The notes under the pieces: generated by a model
Database searches by the model: none
Told to the model about the DNA's origin: nothing
The model's input: the letters and a program-made list of their open reading frames with translations, nothing else
Program-made: the position numbers and the translations under genes
Origin: G001797105 sp964528155
Lineage (GTDB): Bacteria; Chloroflexota; Anaerolineae; Anaerolineales; E44-bin32
Direction of reading: 5' to 3'
Assembly: GCA_964528155.1 (NCBI GenBank)
Contig: CAZGRL010000035.1
Location: 1-34,901, forward strand
Length of the DNA: 34,901 nucleotides
Shown: in pieces, positions 8,769-15,617 of the stretch
Numbering within the stretch: the stretch's first letter is position 1
How the letters are laid out: every line of letters begins with the position of its first letter

Positions 8769-9794
8769 ATGACCAAGCAACAAATGACCAAGCCGCAGAC
8801 GGAGGACCTCTACGCTTATCCGACCGACCTGCTGGTCGAGCTATTTCGCCGGATGGTACTGATCCGGGAGTTCGAGCTGCGGGCGATCGAAGAACGCCGA
8901 CGAGGGCTGATACCGGGCTTCATTCACTCCTGTGTTGGTCAGGAGGCGACGGCTGTCGGAGCGTGCCTGGCGCTTGAGTCGGGCGATGTCATAACAAGCA
9001 CTCATCGGGGGCATGGCCATCTGATCGCCAAAGGCGGCGACCCGAGGCGCATGATGGCGGAGCTGGCTGCCCGCAAGCCCGGCTACAACTCTGGAAAGGG
9101 CGGCTCGCTTCACATGAGCGACTTCGAGCTGGGGATCTTGGGCGCCAACGGGATCGTTGCCGGCGGCATTCCGATCGCTGTGGGGGCCGGATTGGCCTTC
9201 CAGATGCGTCGCGAGCGACGTTTGGTGCTGGCGTTCTTCGGGGATGGGGCGGTGAATGAGGGCGCCTTCCATGAAGCAGCCAACATGGCGGGGCTGTGGC
9301 ATTTGCCGGTCATCTTTCTGTGTGAAAACAACTTGTACGGCGAGGGCACACCCCAGTCTCAGCAGGCGGCGGTGGCCGATCTGGAGATCCGGGCCGAGGG
9401 CTACGGGTTCCCAGGCATGATCGTAGACGGAAACGATGTGCTGGCCGTGTACGAAGGTGTCCGCTCGGCTGCCCAGGTAGCCCGGGCCGGCAGGGGACCG
9501 ACGTTCATAGAGGCCAAGACCTATCGTCAACGCGGCCACTACGAAGGGGACCCCATGGTCTATCGAACGGCGGAGGAGATGACGGAATGGGAGGCTCGTG
9601 ATCCAATCCCGGCGTTCCGCAGGCGCTTGCTGGAGGCGAGCGTTCTTCAAGAGCCGGCGCTGGAGGATATCGTCCGATCCGTGATAGAAGCGCTGGACGA
9701 CGCCGTCAAGTTCGCGGCCGCCAGCCCGCAAGCCGATCCCGCCAGCGCATTGGAAGGCGTGTATGCGGACACCAACGATGGATTGGTGTTCTAG
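8769..9794 (+). CDS. 2-oxoacid/acetoin dehydrogenase E1 component, alpha subunit
   Basis: 341-residue thiamine-diphosphate-binding alpha subunit of an alpha2beta2 E1 (pyruvate, branched-chain or acetoin dehydrogenase type). The ThDP motif runs from GDGAVNEGAFHEA (from residue 158) to CENN (ending at 188). STHRGHGHLIAKGGD (77-91) is the conserved His-containing loop seen in acetoin/pyruvate E1-alpha, and RGHYEGDP is near 255-262. ATG 8769 is chosen because GAGGAG lies just upstream and the N-terminus fits the family. It catalyses decarboxylation of a 2-oxoacid (or cleavage of acetoin) and reductive acylation of lipoyl-E2. Followed by E1-beta; E2 is at 11894-13186. Confidence 0.95.
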   Translation: MTKQQMTKPQTEDLYAYPTDLLVELFRRMVLIREFELRAIEERRRGLIPGFIHSCVGQEATAVGACLALESGDVITSTHRGHGHLIAKGGDPRRMMAELAARKPGYNSGKGGSLHMSDFELGILGANGIVAGGIPIAVGAGLAFQMRRERRLVLAFFGDGAVNEGAFHEAANMAGLWHLPVIFLCENNLYGEGTPQSQQAAVADLEIRAEGYGFPGMIVDGNDVLAVYEGVRSAAQVARAGRGPTFIEAKTYRQRGHYEGDPMVYRTAEEMTEWEARDPIPAFRRRLLEASVLQEPALEDIVRSVIEALDDAVKFAAASPQADPASALEGVYADTNDGLVF

Positions 9795-9844
9795 AGCACA
9801 GGGAAGCATGAAAGACGGGAGCACGTAGGACAGAGGCGCATACG

Positions 9845-10825
9845 ATGCGAGAGATCACTTATTCAGAAGCGATCAGGGAGGCGCTGTGTGAGGAGATGCG
9901 CCGCGACCCGACAGTCTTCTTGATGGGCGAGGATGTGGGCACGTTCAACGGTGTGTGGGGCGTATCGGACGGGATGCTGGCCGAGTTCGGACCGGAACGC
10001 GTGCGGGACACTCCCATCAGCGAGACTGGGATCATCGGCGCAGGACTAGGAGCGGCGATGATGGGGATGCGTCCGGTTGTCGAAATCATGTTCGGAGACT
10101 TCCTCATGTGCGCCGGTGACCAGATCGCCAATCAGGTGGCCAAAGCCCGGTATATGAGTGGCGGCAAAGCGGATGTCCCTCTGACCATTCGGGTCGCCAC
10201 GGGTGCGCCTGGGTCCGCGGCAGCCCAGCACTCTCAAAGCCCGGAATCGTGGTTCATGAATGTGCCGGGGGTCAAGATCGTCGTGCCGGCCTCGCCAGCC
10301 GACGCCAAGGGACTGCTCAGGACGGCAATCCGGGGCAAGGATCCGGTCTTGTTCATGGAACACAAGATGCTCTACGCCGCTCACGGACCTGTTCCAGAGG
10401 GGGACGATTTCGCCGTGCCGTTCGGCCAGGCGTCGGTCCTTCGACGAGGCTCTGACGTAACCCTGATCGCCGTTGGCGGCATGGTTCCCAAGGCTCTTCA
10501 GGCGGCTGACCAACTGAGCCAGCTGGGTATCGAAACGGAAGTCATCGATCCGCGCACGCTTGTCCCACTGGACAAGAAGACGATCATCGAGTCTGTCGCC
10601 AAGACTGGCCGGGTCGTGATCGCACACGAAGCCCACAAACGTTCGGGCCCGGGAGCGGAAATCGCCGCCATGCTGGCCGAAGAGGCTGTCGAGTTCCTGG
10701 ATGGCCCGATTCTGCGTGTGGCCGCCAAGAACACGCCAATCCCGTACAGCCCCGAGTTGGAGGCCTTCGTCCTTCCGGATGTCGGCGAGATCGTGCAGGC
10801 GGCGCAGGCGCTGACAGGGCGCTGA
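9845..10825 (+). CDS. 2-oxoacid/acetoin dehydrogenase E1 component, beta subunit
   Basis: 326-residue transketolase-type beta subunit pairing with the upstream alpha chain. Supporting features are the opening REITYSEAIREALCEEMRRD, the FLMGEDVG segment with the conserved Glu that activates ThDP, DTPISETGIIGAGLGAAM (about 57-74), VEIMFGDF, and the GVKIVVPASPADAKGL pattern before the C-terminal transketolase domain with EVIDPRTLVPLDKKTI and VIAHEAHKRSG. Length and order match acoB/pdhB-type proteins. The start is the first ATG of the frame, 50 bases after the alpha stop. The substrate specificity loop cannot be assigned by eye. Confidence 0.95.
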   Translation: MREITYSEAIREALCEEMRRDPTVFLMGEDVGTFNGVWGVSDGMLAEFGPERVRDTPISETGIIGAGLGAAMMGMRPVVEIMFGDFLMCAGDQIANQVAKARYMSGGKADVPLTIRVATGAPGSAAAQHSQSPESWFMNVPGVKIVVPASPADAKGLLRTAIRGKDPVLFMEHKMLYAAHGPVPEGDDFAVPFGQASVLRRGSDVTLIAVGGMVPKALQAADQLSQLGIETEVIDPRTLVPLDKKTIIESVAKTGRVVIAHEAHKRSGPGAEIAAMLAEEAVEFLDGPILRVAAKNTPIPYSPELEAFVLPDVGEIVQAAQALTGR

Positions 10826-10937
10826 TCATGAATCGCTTTGAGGGCAACGTGCTTGGTCGTCGTGCAGTGCTTCATAACGGCCATCGGCTGATTCGTCGAC
10901 CTTAGCTTTTCGTTCCTTCGCTGGAGGAAAGGACAAC

Positions 10938-11741
10938 ATGCAGTTCACGGGCTATCTGGATTTCTGGTTCAAGGACCTGCCGATTGTCGAACGCGTCGAG
11001 CGATTCGCAGCCCTGGGAATCCGCCTCTTGGACGTCTGGTCGTGGCGCGAGCGACCGATGAATGACATCTTTTCGGAATGCCAGCGTCATGGCTGCCAGA
11101 TTAACTCCACCTTCGACCCCAATCCTGGCAACTTGGTGGATGCACAAGATCACCCCCGGTGCTTCGAGGCTTGGGGCGAGTCCCTGGAAATAGCAGAGCG
11201 ATACCGGATCCCCCACCTGTTTGTCTTCTCCAATCAGGTGGACGTCCGACCCGATGGGAGTGAGTGGATCGCCCCGTTGGCCAGGGACTACTCACCGGGT
11301 GAGATGTACGCCAACATGCTTGATGGGTTGGGCCGAATCCTCGAGATGGCCGAGAGCACCAACGTCGGCTTGTGGTTCGAGGGGCTCAACACTTTCCACA
11401 TCCACGGAGGTGTCTTCATCCACAGCCATGATCAGGTGGCGGCGATCGTTCGGCGCTTCAACCATCCCAAGTTGCGGATGGCCTTCGATTGCTATCATCA
11501 ACAGCGCACCGCCGGCAACCTGATCTATGGCCTCGAAGCCTACCAAGGGCTGTACCCGACTGTGCATGTCGGTGATGTACCCACACGCCAGGAACCTGGG
11601 ACGGGGGAGATCAATTTCCCGAACCTGGCTCTCAAATTGCGACAGCTCAACTTCGACGGGTTGATTGGGATGGAGTTCACCCCGTCGGACAACGAGGCCG
11701 AAGCCTACCGTCGGGTTCGGGAGCTATTCCTCAATGCCTGA
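10938..11741 (+). CDS. Hydroxypyruvate-isomerase-like sugar phosphate isomerase/epimerase
   Basis: 267-residue TIM barrel of the AP-endonuclease-2/xylose-isomerase-like superfamily, closest in motifs to hydroxypyruvate isomerase (hydroxypyruvate to tartronate semialdehyde). The two proton-shuttle Glu residues are in LWFEGLN (Glu148) and IGMEFTP (Glu246). Metal and substrate residues are in MAFDCYHQQ (Asp184, His187) and VHVGDVPTRQEPGTGEINF (His210, Arg217). The last segment closely follows the Hyi family pattern 'DVPGRxEPGTGEI'. A strong GGAGGAAAGGA ribosome site precedes ATG. It sits inside the E1/E2 gene set, so its product may be, or be derived from, the 2-oxoacid used by that complex. Related inosose or ketose epimerases remain possible. 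Confidence 0.85.
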   Translation: MQFTGYLDFWFKDLPIVERVERFAALGIRLLDVWSWRERPMNDIFSECQRHGCQINSTFDPNPGNLVDAQDHPRCFEAWGESLEIAERYRIPHLFVFSNQVDVRPDGSEWIAPLARDYSPGEMYANMLDGLGRILEMAESTNVGLWFEGLNTFHIHGGVFIHSHDQVAAIVRRFNHPKLRMAFDCYHQQRTAGNLIYGLEAYQGLYPTVHVGDVPTRQEPGTGEINFPNLALKLRQLNFDGLIGMEFTPSDNEAEAYRRVRELFLNA

Positions 11742-11792
11742 GGTGGTACCCCGAAATGGCACGCTGGCTTGCACCCCAGGCCGAAAGAGACT

Positions 11793-11820
11793 GTCCGAGT
11801 GGTTGACTTCCACCTCGGAC
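11793..11820. repeat. Hairpin between isomerase and E2 genes
   Basis: GTCCGAG (11793-11799) pairs with CTCGGAC (11814-11820), and the inner TGG/CCA can extend the stem with one bulged base. No T-tract follows. It may be a partial terminator or RNA-processing site that adjusts E2 expression. Confidence 0.35.
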
Positions 11821-11893
11821 GCCGTCCCTACCGGGCGCGGCATCTCAAGGACTCCGCTGCCAAGACGAGGTTCAGTCTAGGACAACGAGAGCG

Positions 11894-13186
11894 ATGAACA
11901 CAACCGCCCACGAGCCGTATGTTGTAGTGATGCCCAGGCTTGGCCTATCGATGACCGAGGGCACGATCGTGGAATGGCACAAGCAGGACGGCCAATGGGT
12001 TGATAAGGGCGAGATCCTGCTCACTTTCGAGTCTGACAAATCGACGCTGGAAATAGAGGCCCCGGCCAGCGGGCCGCTCCGGATCCTGGTTGCTGTCGGG
12101 CAGACCGTTGCCGTGCAGACGCCGGTGGCTGTCATCGGAGCCGGGGCCGACATCAGCGTTCCGCAGAAAGGCGCGCCGCAAAGCGAGATGGGCCATGTCT
12201 CCGTCCGGGCAAGCACGCCAGCCGGGCCCAGGGGGCCGGGCCCCACCGCTGCTTCTCCGCGCGCTCGGGCACAAGCAAGGGCCCGAGGGCTGGACCTTGG
12301 AAGGCTAAGCGGGACGGGAATCCGCGGCATGATCGTGGCCGCCGATCTGGACAAAGTCACACCATCGGTGGCGGTCCGTGCGACTCCAGTGGCACGCAGG
12401 CTGGCGGACGAGGCGGGCCTCGATCTGTCGAGTGTGGCAGGAACAGGACCAAACGCCAGGATCACCCGAGCTGACGTTGAGTTGGCTATCGAAGCCTCGG
12501 GATCTGACACGCGCGGTCTGACCGGTCTGCGAGGGATCATTGCCGAGCGCTTGTCCGCCGCGTGGCGTGATCGCCCGCAGGTGACACTCACAACCGAGGC
12601 CGACGCGGTCGACCTGATCGCCGTCCGGGAAGAGCTGAGCAACGAGCTCGGCGACAACATCCCGTTTGATGCACTCTTTGTGGGGATCGTGGCCCGTGCG
12701 CTGTCTGAGTTCCCCTATATGAATGCCAGGCTCACCAGTTCAGGGATTCGCGAGCTGCCGGCTGTTAACGTGGGGGTGGCCGTCGACACGCAACGCGGAT
12801 TGGTCGTGCCGGTGTTGTGTGAGGCCGACCGCATGAAACTGGCTGCGACATGTCGAGCGTTAGCCGACCTGACGGAGCGTGCCCGTCGTGGCCAGAGTCT
12901 CCCGGATGAGCTGACCGGTGGAACGTTCACCCTTACGAACCTCGGCATGTACGGCATCGATGCCTTCACTCCGATCATCAACCCACCCGAGACCGGGATC
13001 TTAGGAATCGGGCGGATCGCGCCCCGACCCGTCGGACGAGACGGACGAATCGTCTTGCGAGAGCAGGTCACCCTCAGCTTGTCTTTTGACCACAGGTTGG
13101 TTGACGGCGCTCCGGCGGCTCGATTCCTGGCTCGGATCAAGGAACTGATCGAGCAGCCCTCGTCCATGGACTGGCACCTCGGATGA
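11894..13186 (+). CDS. Dihydrolipoamide acyltransferase (E2), with two subunit-binding domains
   Basis: 430 residues. An N-terminal lipoyl domain (about 8-82) carries the lipoylated Lys49 in FESDKSTLEIEAP. Then come two tandem peripheral-subunit-binding domains: SPRARAQARARGLDLGRLSG... (about 120-154) and ATPVARRLADEAGLDLSSVAG... (about 163-199), each ending in the GTGxxxxIxxxDl pattern. The catalytic acyltransferase domain (about 210-425) ends in SFDHRLVDGAPAARF with His400 and Asp404. It moves the acyl group from E1 to CoA. The substrate follows E1. Most E2s of this size have one binding domain; two are unusual, though some acetoin and actinobacterial E2s also vary in domain number. No E3 is encoded in the window, so E3 must come from elsewhere. 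Confidence 0.95.
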   Translation: MNTTAHEPYVVVMPRLGLSMTEGTIVEWHKQDGQWVDKGEILLTFESDKSTLEIEAPASGPLRILVAVGQTVAVQTPVAVIGAGADISVPQKGAPQSEMGHVSVRASTPAGPRGPGPTAASPRARAQARARGLDLGRLSGTGIRGMIVAADLDKVTPSVAVRATPVARRLADEAGLDLSSVAGTGPNARITRADVELAIEASGSDTRGLTGLRGIIAERLSAAWRDRPQVTLTTEADAVDLIAVREELSNELGDNIPFDALFVGIVARALSEFPYMNARLTSSGIRELPAVNVGVAVDTQRGLVVPVLCEADRMKLAATCRALADLTERARRGQSLPDELTGGTFTLTNLGMYGIDAFTPIINPPETGILGIGRIAPRPVGRDGRIVLREQVTLSLSFDHRLVDGAPAARFLARIKELIEQPSSMDWHLG

Positions 13187-13230
13187 TTTGGCGCATCTCC
13201 TGGACTTCAATCTACGGAGGCCAATGAGCT

Positions 13231-13509
13231 ATGAGTGCCGAAGACGAGAAAGGCCAGGGCTTTGTGGTGAAGGCCGATTTCCTGCGCGGAGAGAAGCTCT
13301 GGATCTGCACAGCTGATCCTGTGGTTGGGCTCATCAGGAGCATCGCGTGCCTGAGTTCCGTTCCAACCAAGCTAGGCGGGGAAGTGACGAATAACCCGTA
13401 CGACGAGGCTCAGGGGCCCGGATGGCGTTCAGCGTCCTTCGATCCGGCCGAAGACCGGCGCCACGACATAAGAGCCATCGTGACTCCGGTGACGGAGAAG
13501 CCATGCTAA
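13231..13509 (+). CDS. Small hypothetical protein, coupled to the SDR gene
   Basis: 92 codons with CGGAGG about 11 bases upstream of ATG and a stop that overlaps the SDR start by seven bases. This supports translation and coupling. I do not recognise the family. The sequence has an acidic N-terminus, a central WICTADPVVGLIRSIACL segment with two Cys, and a charged C-terminal half ending in Cys. No signal peptide or clear membrane helix. It could be a small accessory protein or a remnant of a larger gene. Confidence 0.45.
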   Translation: MSAEDEKGQGFVVKADFLRGEKLWICTADPVVGLIRSIACLSSVPTKLGGEVTNNPYDEAQGPGWRSASFDPAEDRRHDIRAIVTPVTEKPC

Positions 13510-14234
13510 TCGCCGATTCAGTCGTCTTGATCACGGGGGCAGCAACGCGGGTGGGCCGCCACGTGGCGCGCTATCTGGCAGAGCGGGGCGCGCGGATCGC
13601 CTTTTCCTACAACCTTGAGGAAGAGCCTTGGGAGGAGGCCAGGGCCGAGTTTGAGAGCTTTGGCCAGCAGGCCTTTGTCCGGCGCGTTGAGGTTCGGGAC
13701 AGTGCCCAAGTCCATCAGCTCGTTGCCGAGGTTGTGCAGTCAATGGGGCGTATCGACGTCCTGATCAACAACGCCTCGGTCTGGCTCCAATCACCGTTCC
13801 TCGACATTTCGGAAGCTGACTGGGATCTCGCGATGGAGGTGAACGTCAGAGGTCCGTTCTTGTGCTCTCAAGCGGTGGCACCGTTCATGTTGCAGCAGGG
13901 CGCGGGGGTCGTCCTCAACATCGCCGACCTTTCGGCTTTCCAGGTCTGGAAAGGATATGCTCACCACGCAGCCAGCAAGGCTGCCTTGGTGTCGTTGACC
14001 AAGTCCATGGCGGTGGAACTGGCCCCTACGATTCGGGTCAATGCCATCGCCCCCGGCACGGTGCTGCTTCCAGAAGGTGCTTCGGAGGCAAAACGGGAGT
14101 GGGCCGTGTCCAGGTCGCTACTGGGAAGAATAGGATCGCCTGATGACATAGCGCGCATGGCGACCTTCCTGATTGAGAACGACTTCCTGACCGGTAGCGT
14201 GTACCTTGTGGATGGGGGACGTGCCCTGACCTGA
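13503..14234 (+). CDS. SDR-family oxidoreductase with His at the catalytic Tyr position
   Basis: 243-residue classical-length short-chain dehydrogenase. NAD(P)-binding TGAATRVGRHVA (11-22, with an Arg where Gly-x-Gly is usual, as in pteridine-reductase-like members), VLINNAS (86-92) and RVNAIAPGTVLLPEG (178-192) are present. The usual YxxxK is GYAHHAASK: Lys159 is kept, but four residues earlier is His155, not Tyr; the nearest Tyr is 152. The C-terminal GSVYLVDGGRAL is normal. ATG 13503 is chosen because GGAG precedes it and the N-terminal strand starts there; the upstream open frame is not SDR-like. It follows the small ORF with overlap and lies seven bases before the FAD-subunit gene. A role in reducing a heterocyclic or pterin-like intermediate is possible but inferred. 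Confidence 0.88.
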   Translation: MLIADSVVLITGAATRVGRHVARYLAERGARIAFSYNLEEEPWEEARAEFESFGQQAFVRRVEVRDSAQVHQLVAEVVQSMGRIDVLINNASVWLQSPFLDISEADWDLAMEVNVRGPFLCSQAVAPFMLQQGAGVVLNIADLSAFQVWKGYAHHAASKAALVSLTKSMAVELAPTIRVNAIAPGTVLLPEGASEAKREWAVSRSLLGRIGSPDDIARMATFLIENDFLTGSVYLVDGGRALT

Positions 14235-14241
14235 GGCTCCC

Positions 14242-15105
14242 ATGAAGGAATTGACCTACGTTCGCGCCCAAAGCCTTGAGGAGGCCCTGACGCTGCTCAA
14301 CCGACGCGGTGTCCGGAGCACGGTCCTTGCCGGCGGAACGGATTTGGTTCGCCGCAGGAACGGGCGGATGAGCGGGTTTGATCAGTTAGTCGATGTGACG
14401 CACGTGCCGGAACTCAACCAGATCCATCAGACCGCCGACAGCGGGATATTCCTGGGCGCGGCTGTCACCCTGGCGGACATCCTGGCCAATCCAATGCTTG
14501 GTGAACTCGTGCCGCTCCTTGTGGAGGCTTGCGATGCCGTGGGTGGGCCGCAAGTGCGCAATCAAGCCACGGTCGGGGGGAACGTGGCCAACGGCGCTGC
14601 CTGCGCTGACGTAGCAACTGTTTTGGTCGGCTTGGAGGCGTCGGCTCTGGTGGCGGGGCTTGAAGGAGAGCATCGTATATTGGTCGCCGATTTGATAGCC
14701 GATTTGCCCGGGCGCCTGCCGCCCGGCAGCCTGATCCGCGCCTTCGAATTCAAGCCCCCCGGGCCGGAGGCGAAGACGGCGTTTCTGCGCCTTGGCCCTC
14801 GGGAGGCGATGAGCATCGCCCGGGTTTCCCTGGCGGTGTTGGGCGCGCTGGGCGGAGATGGGCGGACATCCTCCGTGCGCCTTGCCTGGGGTTCGGTCTT
14901 TCCACACCCGCGGAGGGTGCCGGAAGTTGAAGCGTTGATCCTGGGCCGTGCGCCATCCGAAGCCCTCTTTGTCGAAGCGGCCAATGCCATGGAGTCTGTA
15001 TTCCTGCGTGAATCCGGCGACCGCTGGTCCGCGCCCCACAAACGGAAGGTCATAAATGCCTTCACCGAGCGCGGACTGCGCAGCGTTCTGGGGAGTGGAC
15101 GGTGA
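14242..15105 (+). CDS. Molybdenum hydroxylase FAD-binding subunit (CoxM/XdhB type)
   Basis: 287-residue FAD subunit that passes electrons from the Fe-S subunit to an acceptor. FAD motifs are AGGTDL (30-35) and ATVGGNVANGAACAD (109-123); the C-terminal CoxM-type domain (from about 180) begins at KTAFLRLGPREAMSIARVS. Length is standard. The stop overlaps the GTG start of the 2Fe-2S gene by three bases, as expected for a stoichiometric complex. Order FAD - 2Fe-2S - Mo is that of CODH-type hydroxylases, the group that includes nicotinate, xanthine and quinoline enzymes. In E. coli the matching purine-cluster gene is ygfM. Confidence 0.95.
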   Translation: MKELTYVRAQSLEEALTLLNRRGVRSTVLAGGTDLVRRRNGRMSGFDQLVDVTHVPELNQIHQTADSGIFLGAAVTLADILANPMLGELVPLLVEACDAVGGPQVRNQATVGGNVANGAACADVATVLVGLEASALVAGLEGEHRILVADLIADLPGRLPPGSLIRAFEFKPPGPEAKTAFLRLGPREAMSIARVSLAVLGALGGDGRTSSVRLAWGSVFPHPRRVPEVEALILGRAPSEALFVEAANAMESVFLRESGDRWSAPHKRKVINAFTERGLRSVLGSGR

Positions 15106-15617
15106 GAATCCGCTTCAGCCTAAATGGCCAGGCGGCGGAGGTCGAGGCCGCCGCCTCTACCACGCTGCTTGGTCTGTTGCGAGACACGTTTGGGTTGACA
15201 GGGGCCAAGCCCGGTTGTGAAGTGGGCGAGTGTGGGGCTTGTTCGGTGCTTGTGGATCACAAGCTGGTCAACGCCTGCCTCATGTTGGCGCCGCAGGTCG
15301 ATGGCAAGCAGGTCGTGACCATAGAAGGACTCCGGGCTGCTGATGGTGGTCCAAATGATTTGCAGCAGGCCTTCCTGGATGCAGGCGCTGTTCAGTGTGG
15401 TTACTGCACTCCGGGGTTCGTGATGGCCGCAGAGGCCCTGCTGGCCAAGAATCCCATGCCAACACGGCAGGCGATCCGAGAAGCGATTGCTGGGAACCTG
15501 TGCCGATGCACCGGGTACCAGCAGATAGTCGACGCCATCCAGCAGGCTTCTCTCCAACGCCGGGCCACCAATGCGGGCAAGGCCGACACGACTCAAGAGG
15601 CGGCCACAATCCCATGA
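15102..15617 (+). CDS. Molybdenum hydroxylase 2Fe-2S subunit (CoxS/XdhC type)
   Basis: 171-residue small subunit with two [2Fe-2S] clusters. The plant-ferredoxin-like cluster uses Cys39, 44, 47 and 59 (CEVGECGAC...C). The second uses Cys99, 102, 134 and 136 (CGYC...CRC in NLCRCTGYQQIVDAI). GTG start overlaps the FAD-subunit stop; the stop overlaps the ATG of the Mo subunit (ATGA). It wires the Mo-pterin centre to FAD. All eight Cys are present, so the protein should be functional. Confidence 0.97.
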   Translation: MRIRFSLNGQAAEVEAAASTTLLGLLRDTFGLTGAKPGCEVGECGACSVLVDHKLVNACLMLAPQVDGKQVVTIEGLRAADGGPNDLQQAFLDAGAVQCGYCTPGFVMAAEALLAKNPMPTRQAIREAIAGNLCRCTGYQQIVDAIQQASLQRRATNAGKADTTQEAATIP

